Source: Acinetobacter equi
Lineage (GTDB): Bacteria; Pseudomonadota; Gammaproteobacteria; Pseudomonadales; Moraxellaceae
NCBI RefSeq assembly: GCF_001307195.1
Contig: NZ_CP012808.1
Span: forward strand, 1,550,001-1,614,000
Reading direction: 5' to 3'
DNA: 64,000 nt
Below, in pieces: positions 8,060 through 17,409 of the stretch. The notes below the pieces were generated by a model, which worked only from the letters and a program-made list of their open reading frames with translations, ran no database searches and was not told where the DNA came from. The position numbers and the translations under genes were made by a program. Numbering within the stretch: the first letter of the stretch is position 1; the number at the start of each line of letters is the position of its first letter.

Positions 8060-9070
8060 TTAATGATAGCCATGTAATTGGCGATAAAGCCCTGGAGTTA
8101 CACCAGTCCACTTTTTAAATGCACGATGAAATGTGCTTGTTTCACTAAAACCAACTTGTTGTGCAACATCTTCTAAGGTGAGTTGTGGATTTAATAATAA
8201 ATGGATTGCAGCATCTCGACGTAATGCATCTTTCACACCTTGGTAGCTTTTGCCCTCAGCAGCTAAACGACGACGTAGCGTTTGTGGAGATAAGTAAAGC
8301 ATAGATGCCACATCGTTAAGTGTAGGCATTTCCTCACCAATTTGGCTTTTTAATACTTCACGAATGCGAGAAGTTAAAGAATTTGTATTTTTAAATTTAA
8401 CTAACAACTGAGCTGGCGCAACTTTTAAGAATTCTTCTAATGTTTCTTCTGTTTGGCGAATAGGTAAATCTAAATAATCTGCTGCAAATGTAATTTCGGT
8501 ACGTGGTGTATCGAATTGCATAACAGGTGCAAAAAATAATGCATCATATTCATCGGCGTGATTCGGGCGTTCATAGCCAAAATGAACACGTTCTAAAGGA
8601 AGTCTGCGATCAATAAGCCATGATGCTAGACCGTGCCAAATCATTAGCATACTTTCGGTAATGTAATGATCTGGATCCATTGATTGTGGAATAAGTGGAA
8701 CTAGACGAGCTTCGTGTTTATCTCGCTCCAAAGTAACACACCATTCGTCACCGAAGAGTTTATAAAATTGAGTAGAGAGCTCTAGAGCATCACCCAAGGT
8801 TTTTGCATGTATGATCAATTGACACATGATAGCAAATGTACCTAAGCGACGTGGCTGAGCATCAAAACCAATATGCTCATCTTGGGTCACCATCCATAAC
8901 ATTTTTACGAAACGGGTATATTGTTCTGGTGAAATACGAGCTTTGGGTTGACGCAATAATTCAGCTTCAATTCCGACATGAGACAAAAGTGTTTCGACAT
9001 CCATGCCTAGGCGTTTAACACCTGTAAGAGCAGCATTGACGAAATGGATACTAATCGTATCTCTACTCAT
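8060..9070 (-). CDS. AraC-family transcriptional regulator with Arabinose_bd N-domain
   Basis: A 336-residue regulator. Residues about 20-210 match the N-terminal domain found in OruR/ArgR-like AraC proteins (FAIMCQLIIHAKTLGDALEL). The C-terminal AraC double helix-turn-helix includes LSPQTLRRRLAAEGKSY and GFSETSTFHRAFKKWTGVTP. I chose the ATG at 9070, with AAGGA six bases upstream, over a longer GTG frame. It is a single-gene unit beside a 575-base intergenic region. The effector and target are unknown. Confidence 0.85.
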   Translation of the reverse strand: MSRDTISIHFVNAALTGVKRLGMDVETLLSHVGIEAELLRQPKARISPEQYTRFVKMLWMVTQDEHIGFDAQPRRLGTFAIMCQLIIHAKTLGDALELSTQFYKLFGDEWCVTLERDKHEARLVPLIPQSMDPDHYITESMLMIWHGLASWLIDRRLPLERVHFGYERPNHADEYDALFFAPVMQFDTPRTEITFAADYLDLPIRQTEETLEEFLKVAPAQLLVKFKNTNSLTSRIREVLKSQIGEEMPTLNDVASMLYLSPQTLRRRLAAEGKSYQGVKDALRRDAAIHLLLNPQLTLEDVAQQVGFSETSTFHRAFKKWTGVTPGLYRQLHGYH

Positions 9071-9645
9071 AATTAATCCTTCTGTCTCTTTAAAGTTTGC
9101 GTTCACGTATTTTGACCCAAATGACCTAAAAATTTTAATTTGACAACTTATCTAGAATAACTTTTGCCAATGTATAACATGGTAAATTGCCGAAACTATC
9201 AAGGTAAATGGCTTAAGATGACATTGTTTTTATCATTTCATGTCTATTTTTTATTTCAATAAATATATAAATAGAGTAAAAACTCGAAATGTAAGTTTTA
9301 AAAAGATATTGAAAAAACTCATTTTTTATTTATATATGTGTTTTTTATATACAGTTTAAATGTCTATACAGTGAGTGGCGAAGTAGTGTCTATTGAACTA
9401 GCTAAACATAATTATTTAATGATAAAAAATAGAAAATTCTGTTTATAAAAAAATAAGATAAAGATCTTACAAATTATATAAATGCTATAAATAAGTACAA
9501 AAATAGCAGGTAAGCCTTTCTACTCAAGTCTTTGAGTAATGCTTATCAATAAAATCGCTATGAAATATGTAAAAAACGCATTTTCTTGATAGTTGAAATC
9601 TCGTTATCCTTAGATGGTTATAATAGAAACTACTAGCTGTACGCC
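9071..9645. promoter_or_regulatory. AraC-cysI intergenic region with cysI promoter and one inverted repeat
   Basis: There is no gene in these 575 bases. The cysI side has TATAAT at 9619-9624, with TTGAAA at 9593-9598 (20-base spacer, longer than ideal, as expected for an activator-dependent promoter such as CysB). A perfect inverted repeat TACTCAA-GTCT-TTGAGTA lies at 9521-9538 and could be a protein site. The rest is featureless AT-rich DNA. Confidence 0.5.
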
Positions 9646-11289
9646 ATGTATTTATATACTGATTTCGATCAGCAACTGATTAATGAACGTGTTGCACAGT
9701 TCCGTGATCAAACGGAACGTTATTTAGCGGGCAAATTGACTGAAGATGAGTATCGTCCGCTTCGTCTCCAAAATGGTCTTTACGTACAACGTTATGCGCC
9801 AATGTTACGTATTGCAGTCCCTTATGGCTTGATGAACTCTAAGCAATTGCGCAAAGTTGCTGAATTGGCGAAAGAGTATGATCGTGGTTATGCCCATGTT
9901 TCAACTCGTCAGAATATTCAGTTTAACTGGCCAGCTTTAGAAAATGTTCCAGAAATGCTTGCAGAATTGGCAACAGTTCAAATGCATGCAATTCAAACCT
10001 CTGGTAACTGTATTCGTAATACAACGACTGACCAATATGCAGGTGTGGTTGCAGGTGAAATTGCAGATCCGCGACCAACATGTGAATTGATTCGTCAATG
10101 GTCAACATTCCATCCAGAATTTGCATTCTTACCACGTAAGTTCAAAATTGCAGTATCTGCACTTGAAGAAATTGACCGTGCTGCAACTTCATTCCACGAT
10201 ATTGGTGTATATATTGTGAAAAATGAAGCAGGTGAGGTTGGTTATAAAATTAAAGTGGGTGGTGGTTTAGGTCGTACACCTGTCATTGGTAGCTTTATTC
10301 GTGAGTTTTTACCACGTGAAGATTTAATTGCTTATTTAGAAGCAGTTCTTCGTGTATATAACTTGCATGGTCGTCGTGACAATAAATATAAAGCACGTAT
10401 CAAAATTTTGGTGAAAGCATTAACACCAGAAGTATTTGCAGAGAAGGTTGAAGCCGAATTTGCACATACAATTCAGACCTTAAAAATTCAGCCTGAAATT
10501 TTGAAAAAATTAGACGAAGAATTTACACCGTTTGACTATCAAGATTATGCAGATGAAGATTTCACTGCACAATTTGCTGAATATCCAAAATTCAAACAAT
10601 GGTTCAATATCAATACTAATGCGCATAAAGTAAAAGGTTATCGCATTGTGACGATTTCACTGAAACGTGCGGGTATTGCACCGGGTGATATGACCACTGA
10701 AGAAATGAATTTAATTGCTGATTTAGCAGATAAATATACATTTGGTGAATTACGTACAACACATGAGCAAAATATTGCGCTTGTTGATGTGCCGCAAAAA
10801 GATTTATTTGAGCTTTGGACAATTCTTGAAAAGAATAATCTTGCACGTGCTCATATTGGTTTCTTAACCGATATTATCTGTTGTCCTGGTGGTGATTTCT
10901 GTTCATTAGCGAATGCGAAATCTATTCCAATTTCAGAGGCAATTTCACGTCGTTTTGATGATCTAGATACCATTTATAATTTAGGTAAATTGGATCTAAA
11001 TATCTCGGGTTGTATGAATGCTTGTGGTCATCACCATGTTGGTAATATTGGTATTTTAGGTGTTGATAAAAAAGGCGCTGAATTCTACCAAATTACATTA
11101 GGTGGTAATGCCGATCATGATGCGTCAATTGGTGATATTTTAGGACCATCATTTGCTGCTGATAAAGTACCTGATGTAGTTGAAGAAATTCTAAATACCT
11201 ATCTTGATCTTCGTGAAGAAGGTGAAGAGTTTGTAGAAACATATCGTCGTGTAGGTATTAAACCATTTAAGGAGCGTGCATATGCTTAA
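9646..11289 (+). CDS. cysI: Assimilatory sulfite reductase, siroheme/[4Fe-4S] hemoprotein
   Basis: A 547-residue nitrite/sulfite reductase-family enzyme that reduces sulfite to sulfide for cysteine synthesis. It has two repeats of the ferredoxin-like half domain. The siroheme/[4Fe-4S] ligands are C413-x5-C419 (CPGGDFC) and C456-x3-C460 (CMNAC). The start has no clear ribosome site and lies only about 15 bases after the likely transcription start, so translation may be nearly leaderless. The partner DUF934 gene overlaps its end by eight bases. Confidence 0.92.
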   Translation: MYLYTDFDQQLINERVAQFRDQTERYLAGKLTEDEYRPLRLQNGLYVQRYAPMLRIAVPYGLMNSKQLRKVAELAKEYDRGYAHVSTRQNIQFNWPALENVPEMLAELATVQMHAIQTSGNCIRNTTTDQYAGVVAGEIADPRPTCELIRQWSTFHPEFAFLPRKFKIAVSALEEIDRAATSFHDIGVYIVKNEAGEVGYKIKVGGGLGRTPVIGSFIREFLPREDLIAYLEAVLRVYNLHGRRDNKYKARIKILVKALTPEVFAEKVEAEFAHTIQTLKIQPEILKKLDEEFTPFDYQDYADEDFTAQFAEYPKFKQWFNINTNAHKVKGYRIVTISLKRAGIAPGDMTTEEMNLIADLADKYTFGELRTTHEQNIALVDVPQKDLFELWTILEKNNLARAHIGFLTDIICCPGGDFCSLANAKSIPISEAISRRFDDLDTIYNLGKLDLNISGCMNACGHHHVGNIGILGVDKKGAEFYQITLGGNADHDASIGDILGPSFAADKVPDVVEEILNTYLDLREEGEEFVETYRRVGIKPFKERAYA

Positions 11290-11767
11290 TACAGCACTAC
11301 AAGTACTCTTTAAAGATGGCTCAATTGCAGACAATAGCTATCAATTGATTGGTGAAGATGGAATTTTACCGCAAGGTGATGTGGTTTTAACTGTTGAGCA
11401 GTTAGATCAACTTGCCAATGTAACTGGTAAAAAAGCGCTTTATTTAACAGTAGATGCTTCACCTGAAACTCATGAATTTCCTTTAGATCAGTTAGATGCA
11501 ATTTTTATTGAATTTGCAGGTTTTAATGATGGTCGTGGTTATTCATTTGCAGCATTGCTTCGTCGTCAAGGTTTTGAAGGTGAACTTCGTGCAACAGGTG
11601 ATGTATTTAAAGATGTTTTAAACTATATGAAGCGTTCAGGTTTTGATAGTTTTGTCATTAAAGAAGGTAAGGATATTACCGAAGCGGCAGCAGGTTTGGG
11701 TGACTTTACTCATCCATATCAAGCTTCTACAGCAGTTAAAGAAGCACATTATCAAACAGGTGCATAA
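11282..11767 (+). CDS. DUF934 protein, sulfite reductase partner
   Basis: A 161-residue protein of the DUF934 family, nearly always encoded next to cysI-type genes and thought to help sulfite reduction, possibly in electron delivery or assembly. The ATG at 11282 overlaps the cysI stop (ATGCTTAA), with GGAG seven bases upstream, so the two are translationally coupled. It contains the typical family segments IEFAGFNDGRGYSFAALLRR and LRATGDVFKDVL. Confidence 0.88.
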   Translation: MLNTALQVLFKDGSIADNSYQLIGEDGILPQGDVVLTVEQLDQLANVTGKKALYLTVDASPETHEFPLDQLDAIFIEFAGFNDGRGYSFAALLRRQGFEGELRATGDVFKDVLNYMKRSGFDSFVIKEGKDITEAAAGLGDFTHPYQASTAVKEAHYQTGA

Positions 11768-11793
11768 TCTGTTTTAATTGGTGTTATTAATTT

Positions 11794-11824
11794 AAAAAGC
11801 TGGATATTCATATCCAGCTTTTTT
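11794..11824 (+). terminator. Terminator of cysI-DUF934
   Basis: AAAAAGCTGGATA-loop-TATCCAGCTTTTTT, a strong stem with a T run, 27 bases after the DUF934 stop. Confidence 0.9.
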
Positions 11825-11867
11825 ATATGATCTAAAAAATAGGGTAAAGGAATGCTGACATAGAGTT

Positions 11868-12014
11868 TTGAACGCTCTCTTGTTTAGCAATTTCGACAAT
11901 TTTTTAGCACAAGTATTTTTAGAGAAAAATATTGACTTGGCAGGATGGGCTGGTAGTGGATTTATTGTAGTTGGTTTAGCTATTATTGCTCAGTTTTCTA
12001 ATATAGATATCTAA
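11868..12014 (+). pseudogene. Possible C-terminal remnant of an EamA/DMT-type permease
   Basis: In the gap before the thiolase gene an open stretch of 48 codons has no ribosome site and no ATG. It reads LAGWAGSGFIVVGLAIIAQF followed by a stop. The pattern (Glu-Lys, short polar, Gly-Trp, then one hydrophobic helix) looks like the last helix of a drug/metabolite transporter. It could instead be chance open frame. Confidence 0.35.
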
Positions 12015-12104
12015 AAATATTAATATTTTTGAGAAATTTTATTATTTTGAATTGCACAAAAATCTATAAAGTATAAAAAGATTTTTGTGCAAAATAAATC
12101 ATGA

Positions 12105-13280
12105 TTATAGCAACTCAATCGCCATAGCAGTTGCTTCACCACCACCAATACAAAGGCTGGCAATCCCTTTTTTACCGCCAGTACGTTTGAGTGCATGAAT
12201 AAGCGTTAAGATAATACGAGAACCAGTTGAACCTACAGGATGTCCTAAAGCACAAGCACCGCCATGAATATTTACTTTTTCTGGGTCAAGTTTAAACTCA
12301 TCAATAGGACACATTGTTACCATAGCGAAAGCTTCATTAATTTCCCATAGATCAACTTCGGAAGCCTGCCAATCAGCTTTATCTAAAACTTTTTGAATTG
12401 CTCCAACAGGCGCAATTGTAAATTCTGAAGGATGTTGTGAATTTGAGGCATAAGCAATAATTTTCGCTAATGGTTTTAAACCTTTATTACTTGCAACATC
12501 GCTAGATGTGATGACAAGTGCTGAAGCACCATCCGAAATTGAGCTTGCATTAGCAGCTGTAATCGTACCATCTTTAGAAAATGCGGGACGTAAAGTTGGA
12601 ATTTTATCTATATTGGCATTAAAAGGTTGTTCATCTTTATCGACAATGACATCACCTTTACGAGTAGAAACTGTTACAGGCACAATTTCATCAGCAAAAT
12701 AACCTTCAGTAATTGCTGTTTGGGCACGTTTTAAAGAACGAATTGCAAAATCATCCATTTGTTCACGTGTATAGCCTTTTATATTTGCCATATCTTGAGC
12801 AAATGATCCCATAAGTCGACCTGTTTCAGCATCCTCAAGGCCATCAAAGAACATATGGTCTTTTAGTTCACCATGCCCCATACGATAACCACTACGTGCT
12901 TTAGGTAGGATATAAGGAGCATTTGTCATTGACTCCATACCACCTGCAATAATGATTTGAGCAGAACCCGCCTTAATACTATCAGCTGCTTGCATCACAG
13001 CTTTCATGCCTGAACCACATAACTTATTAATGGTGATAGCACCTGTTGAATCAGGTAATCCTGCTTTACGCATGGCTTGACGTGCTGGACCTTGTTTTAA
13101 ACCCGCAGGTAAAACACAGCCCATAATGACTTCTTCTATATCGTTGGGGTGTAAATTAGATCGAGCAATTGCCTCTTTAATTGTGATTGCACCTAACTCG
13201 GGAGCAGTTACATTTGTTAAGCTTCCTTGAAAACCACCCATTGCAGTACGTGCACCATTCACAATGACGATATCGGCCAT
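12105..13280 (-). CDS. Acetyl-CoA C-acetyltransferase (biosynthetic-type thiolase)
   Basis: A 391-residue thiolase that joins or cleaves acetyl-CoA units. The nucleophilic Cys is C88 (INKLCGSGMKA). The C-terminal catalytic residues are H347 (GGACALGHPVG) and C377 (SLCIGGGEA). The ATG at 13280 has TTGGAGAA upstream. No beta-oxidation or PHB genes lie beside it, so its pathway (acetoacetyl-CoA formation or degradation) is not fixed by context. Confidence 0.93.
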   Translation of the reverse strand: MADIVIVNGARTAMGGFQGSLTNVTAPELGAITIKEAIARSNLHPNDIEEVIMGCVLPAGLKQGPARQAMRKAGLPDSTGAITINKLCGSGMKAVMQAADSIKAGSAQIIIAGGMESMTNAPYILPKARSGYRMGHGELKDHMFFDGLEDAETGRLMGSFAQDMANIKGYTREQMDDFAIRSLKRAQTAITEGYFADEIVPVTVSTRKGDVIVDKDEQPFNANIDKIPTLRPAFSKDGTITAANASSISDGASALVITSSDVASNKGLKPLAKIIAYASNSQHPSEFTIAPVGAIQKVLDKADWQASEVDLWEINEAFAMVTMCPIDEFKLDPEKVNIHGGACALGHPVGSTGSRIILTLIHALKRTGGKKGIASLCIGGGEATAMAIELL

Positions 13281-13386
13281 TTATATTTCTCCAATTTATT
13301 GTCTGTAATTTTTCCACCTTTTAGCAGTATATTGGAAATTGACAATCAATAAATAGAAAAAGATCTAATGCTTTAGACTGATAAGT

Positions 13387-13911
13387 CTAACAATTGTCTA
13401 GTGTTTCTGTTCGTACATGTCCCATCTTACTTAGAATAATTTTATGATAGATTGCATGAGTATGATTGCAGTAATAAAAACTGCCATTATATCCAATGGG
13501 TAAACCTAACTCTTGATTAAATATAATATTTGGTGAGTTGAGAGCTGCTTTCCATGAAAGTTGACCATATTTTAATTGAAGTGATTCTGTTTTTAGAACA
13601 ACATCATGATGATCAATTTTGCGATTAGCATTTGAGTCGAGAAATGCTATAATCTTGTTATTCCAATTATTATTTTCACACTGTTCATAATTAGATGATG
13701 AGCAAATTACGATACGAGCATGACGAACAGAAGCTTCATTTTTAGCACTCTTGAGAAAGCCATTAAGGGTTCTTATTGTCTGAATTGCTTCTTGTTTAGC
13801 AAAAAAAATATGGAAATAGGGCACTGAAATGCTAGCTATTATTGCTAATATGGTTATTATGGCTAATGTTTCGACTAAACTAAAGCCTGAGTTTTTGTTA
13901 TAAGGCATCAT
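13387..13911 (-). CDS. Type IV pilin-like minor pseudopilin (GspH/FimT family)
   Basis: A 174-residue prepilin-like protein. The leader ends G9|F10 with E14 at mature position +5 (SGFSLVETLAI), followed by the hydrophobic pilin helix. A GspH-like globular part contains alternating hydrophobic strands and a Cys pair near the C-terminus (YYCNHTHAI... and final DNC). It would be processed by PilD and join a type IV pilus or type II secretion pseudopilus. Isolated from other pilus genes here. Two ATGs in tandem begin the frame; the ribosome site is weak. Confidence 0.85.
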   Translation of the reverse strand: MMPYNKNSGFSLVETLAIITILAIIASISVPYFHIFFAKQEAIQTIRTLNGFLKSAKNEASVRHARIVICSSSNYEQCENNNWNNKIIAFLDSNANRKIDHHDVVLKTESLQLKYGQLSWKAALNSPNIIFNQELGLPIGYNGSFYYCNHTHAIYHKIILSKMGHVRTETLDNC

Positions 13912-14104
13912 GAAAATATAGAAATAGCTTATCAGGAAAAATTTAAAAAATATTTTTTGCTTACAGGCTAATAAAAAATGTTAGTATTATTTCAATGTGA
14001 AGGATAAGCTATTTACTGTTAAAAAATTAGTTTTATTTACTCAATTACAACGGAAATTGTAAGTAATTTTGTCAATAATTTGCGTGATTAAAATTATCAA
14101 GCAC

Positions 14105-14133
14105 TTGGAAAACTTTAAAAGTGTTTGTATGAT
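14105..14133 (+). promoter_or_regulatory. ompA promoter
   Basis: TTGGAA (14105-14110) and TATGAT (14128-14133) are spaced by exactly 17 bases, giving a 5' leader of about 95 bases. The leader contains a small hairpin bounded by AGCCTA and TAGGCT, which may stabilise the abundant ompA message. The rest of 13912-14104 shows no gene. Confidence 0.65.
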
Positions 14134-14235
14134 TCACAGTAACTAGCTTAAAAGAACTGGGGTAAAGCCTATCTCAGGATAGAATTAATTTAGGCTTGGA
14201 CTTGAACAATAATGTTATCTCTGGAGGATAAATCC

Positions 14236-15300
14236 ATGAAAATGAGTCGTATTGCTTTAGCAATGCTCGTAGCTGCTCCATTAGCTGCTGCAAACGCTGG
14301 TGTAACTGTAACTCCGTTACTACTAGGTTATACTTTTCAAGACTCTTTAAAAGATTATAACAACAAGCACGCTGGCCAAACTGGTCAAGAATTAAAGCTT
14401 AAAGACGACGTATTTGTTGGTGCAGCACTTGGTGTTGAATTGACTCCATGGTTAGGTTTTGAAGCTGAATATAGCCAAGTTAAAGGTGATTTAGAAACTC
14501 GTGCTGCTGGTACTGGTGCTGATTTCCAAAAAAATGGTAAATACAAGCAAAGTAACATCGCAGGTAACTTCTATGTTACTTCTGATTTAATCACTAAAAA
14601 CTACGATAGCAAAATCAAGCCTTATGTATTGTTAGGTGCTGGTCATGTTAAAGTTAAAGGTGAAGACGGCGCAGCTTTCAATAAAGAAGAAGGTACTTTA
14701 GCGAATGCTGGTCTTGGTGCTTTCTGGCGCTTAAACGACGCTTTATCTTTACGTACTGAAGCGCGTGCTACTTATAACGAAGCAGTTAAAAACTGGGATT
14801 ACACAGCTTTAGCTGGTCTTAATGTAGTTCTTGGTGGTCACTTGAAACCTGCTGCTCCAGTAGTAGTAGTTGAGCCAGTTATTGTTGAAGAGCCAGTTAT
14901 TGTTGAAGAGCCAGTTGTAGTAGCTCCAGTTGAAGTTGAAGATCTTCAAATGGAACTTCGTGTGTTCTTTGATACTAACAAATCAAACATCAAACCACAG
15001 TACCAACCAGAAATCGCTAAAGTTGCTGAGAAGTTAGTTGAATTCCCTAACGCAACTGCACGTATTGATGGTCACACAGATAACACTGGTCCATTAGCAT
15101 TGAACGAACGTTTATCTTTAGCTCGTGCTAACTCTGTTAAGTCTGCTCTTGTTAATGAATACAACATCGATCCTGCTCGTTTAACTACGAAAGGTTTTGC
15201 TTGGTTCCAACCAATTGCTGACAACAACACTAAAGAAGGCCGTGCTATGAACCGTCGTGTATTCGCGACTATTTCTGGTAGCCGTGTTGTAGCTGAATAA
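14236..15300 (+). CDS. ompA: Major outer membrane protein OmpA
   Basis: A 354-residue porin-like protein. The signal peptide ends AxA at residue 21 (AAANA|GVTV). Residues about 22-205 form the eight-stranded barrel. A linker repeats Val/Glu/Pro units (EPVIVEE twice). Residues about 240-350 form the OmpA_C peptidoglycan-binding domain with [19 protein letters not shown] and [13 protein letters not shown] start at the ATG with GGAGG eight bases upstream (14236), not at an earlier in-frame ATG. In Acinetobacter this protein anchors the outer membrane to the wall and aids adhesion. Codon use is more biased than in its neighbours, as expected for high expression. Confidence 0.96.
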   Translation: MKMSRIALAMLVAAPLAAANAGVTVTPLLLGYTFQDSLKDYNNKHAGQTGQELKLKDDVFVGAALGVELTPWLGFEAEYSQVKGDLETRAAGTGADFQKNGKYKQSNIAGNFYVTSDLITKNYDSKIKPYVLLGAGHVKVKGEDGAAFNKEEGTLANAGLGAFWRLNDALSLRTEARATYNEAVKNWDYTALAGLNVVLGGHLKPAAPVVVVEPVIVEEPVIVEEPVVVAPVEVEDLQMELRVFFDTNKSNIKPQYQPEIAKVAEKLVEFPNATARIDGHTDNTGPLALNERLSLARANSVKSALVNEYNIDPARLTTKGFAWFQPIADNNTKEGRAMNRRVFATISGSRVVAE

Positions 15301-15322
15301 TTAAATAATTTTAATTATTTGC

Positions 15323-15355
15323 AAAAAAACGACCTTCTATAAGGTCGTTTTTTTT
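15323..15355 (+). terminator. ompA terminator
   Basis: AAAAAAACGACCTT-CTAT-AAGGTCGTTTTTTTT, strong stem and T run. Confidence 0.92.
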
Positions 15356-15408
15356 ATTTATAAAATTGTGATACAATCGACAAAAATTATTATAGAGAAG
15401 ATGTTCAT

Positions 15409-15870
15409 ATGATTAAAATAATAGGTCTAACAAGTATATTGGCATTGTCATTGGCAATGGTGGGTTGTACATCAGCAGTAAAAACTACCAATGTGGTTGA
15501 TCAGAAAACTGCAAGTGTTATGTCCGCTTTACAAAATGGCGTATCTTTATATTTTGATACAGGTTCTAGCTATGTAGAGCCTAAATATGATTTTTACTTA
15601 AAGACAGCAGCACATATGTTAGCAGCGCAACCAAATTTAGTTATTGGATTAGAAGGTCATGCTGATAATGTTGGTCAAACTGGTGTGAATCATCGAATTT
15701 CAAATGAGCGTGCAGAAGCTGTGAAAAATAAGCTGGTGACGGAATATAATGTAAATTCAGATCAAATTATGACTATTGGTTTTGGTTCAGCAGAACCAAT
15801 TAAAGATAATAGTACTGCTGAAGGGCGAGCTCAAAATCGTCGTGTAACCATTAAAATTTATTCAAAATAA
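15409..15870 (+). CDS. OmpA-family peptidoglycan-associated lipoprotein
   Basis: A 153-residue lipoprotein with lipobox AMVGC (C20) and an OmpA_C domain over most of its length (FDTGSSYVEP, EGHADNVGQTG, NRRVTIKI). It lies just downstream of ompA but behind a terminator, so it is probably separately transcribed. It looks like a duplicated, shortened relative of the OmpA C-terminal domain, tethered by lipid instead of a barrel. Confidence 0.88.
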   Translation: MIKIIGLTSILALSLAMVGCTSAVKTTNVVDQKTASVMSALQNGVSLYFDTGSSYVEPKYDFYLKTAAHMLAAQPNLVIGLEGHADNVGQTGVNHRISNERAEAVKNKLVTEYNVNSDQIMTIGFGSAEPIKDNSTAEGRAQNRRVTIKIYSK

Positions 15871-15882
15871 TAAAAAATATGT

Positions 15883-15912
15883 AAAAAAAAACAGCCGATT
15901 GGCTGTTTTTTT
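15883..15912. terminator. Bidirectional terminator
   Basis: AAAAAAAAACAGCC-GATT-GGCTGTTTTTTT sits between the convergent OmpA-like lipoprotein and lysine-type permease genes. Confidence 0.9.
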
Positions 15913-15927
15913 GTCTCACAATTTAAA

Positions 15928-17388
15928 TTAATCTTGATCAATATTCATTGGTTTCACATCCATTTCTTGATATGAAATTAGTTTGGTTTTGTATTTAAAC
16001 TTATAAACTAGCCAAATAACTAAGAATAAAAGAATACCGATATATGTAGAAACCACATCAAGCCAATTACCATCCAAAACAGCTTGATAATTTTGACCTA
16101 AAACAACGATCGCACAAAGCGTAAAAGCAAACCAAGGTGCAAATGGGAAAAACTTTGCTCGGTAGGCTAAATCACTAACTTGATAACCTTGAGCTAAATA
16201 TCCTTTACGGAAACGGTAGTGAGAAATAGCAATGCCAAGCCAAACAATAAATCCACACATACCAGACATATTGAGAAGCCAGTTAAATACTTCTTTTTCA
16301 CCAAAGAATGTAGTTAAGAAGCAAAGTGCAGCAATTGCAGTAGTTGCATATAGCGCATTCATTGGTACGCCACGAGGATCTAAGTGACCAAAGACTTTAG
16401 GAGCACTTCCTTTACGTGCCATATCAAATAGCATACGTGTCGAAGAGTACATTCCTGAATTACCAGCAGAAAGAATAGCAGTTAAAATGACAGCATTCAT
16501 GATACTTGCTGCGAATGCAAAACCTGCTTTTTCATAAAGTAATGTAAATGGCGATAAGGCAATATTTTCAGTTTCTGCCGCTTGTAATAACAATGGATCA
16601 TTATAAGCAATGAGTGTACCAATGATGAAAATACACACAATATAGAATAATAAGATACGCCAGAAAATTTGTTTAATTGCAACAGGAATTGTTTTCTTCG
16701 GATCTTTTGATTCGCCAGCCGCAACCCCAACCATTTCTGTACCTTGGAAAGAGAATCCGGCAATCATTGCAACACCAATTAATGCCGATAAACCACCTAC
16801 GAAGGGGGCTTCACCAATGGTCCAATTACCAAATGTTGCAATGCCAGGTGTCATCATTGTTTTTACAATCATGGCAATACCAATAATAATAAAGACAATA
16901 ATGGCGAGTACTTTAACTAAAGAGAAGAAGAATTCACTTTCACCAAAGCCTTTGACTGTAAGTGCATTTATGCCAAAAATAATGGCAAGGAATATAGCAC
17001 TCCAATAGAAACCTGGAATATCTGGAAACCAAAATTTCATAATAAATTGAACTGCAACGAGTTCAAATGCAACGGTAATTGCCCAGTTGTACCAATAGTT
17101 CCAACCAAGTGCAAATCCAAAGCCTTTTTCTACATATTTGCTTCCATACGTGAAGAAAGCTCCCGACGTGGGATTATGCGTTGCCAATTCACCTAAGCTT
17201 GTCATTAAGAAATAAATCATTATTCCAATAAGACAGTAGGCAAGTAGCGCACCACCAGGTCCCGCATTTGCAATCGTGGCACCAGACGCAAGAAAAAGAC
17301 CAGTACCGATTGAACCACCAATGGCGATCATATTCAAATGACGAGCACCAAGCTTACGCTTTAGGTGAGCTTGTTGAGTTTCGCTCAT
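15928..17388 (-). CDS. Amino acid permease, LysP-like (APC family)
   Basis: A 486-residue, 12-helix amino acid/proton symporter of the AAT group, with the signature NMIAIGGSIGTGLFLASG in helix 1 and the extended central region MVGVAAGESKDPKKTIPVA. The C-terminal loop and final helix pattern resemble lysine permease LysP. Located in the inner membrane. It begins MSETQQAHLKRKLGARHLN with a GGAAAC site upstream. Substrate lysine is an inference from similarity. Confidence 0.85.
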   Translation of the reverse strand: MSETQQAHLKRKLGARHLNMIAIGGSIGTGLFLASGATIANAGPGGALLAYCLIGIMIYFLMTSLGELATHNPTSGAFFTYGSKYVEKGFGFALGWNYWYNWAITVAFELVAVQFIMKFWFPDIPGFYWSAIFLAIIFGINALTVKGFGESEFFFSLVKVLAIIVFIIIGIAMIVKTMMTPGIATFGNWTIGEAPFVGGLSALIGVAMIAGFSFQGTEMVGVAAGESKDPKKTIPVAIKQIFWRILLFYIVCIFIIGTLIAYNDPLLLQAAETENIALSPFTLLYEKAGFAFAASIMNAVILTAILSAGNSGMYSSTRMLFDMARKGSAPKVFGHLDPRGVPMNALYATTAIAALCFLTTFFGEKEVFNWLLNMSGMCGFIVWLGIAISHYRFRKGYLAQGYQVSDLAYRAKFFPFAPWFAFTLCAIVVLGQNYQAVLDGNWLDVVSTYIGILLFLVIWLVYKFKYKTKLISYQEMDVKPMNIDQD

Positions 17389-17409
17389 GGTGTTTCCTTA
17401 TTTATATGA

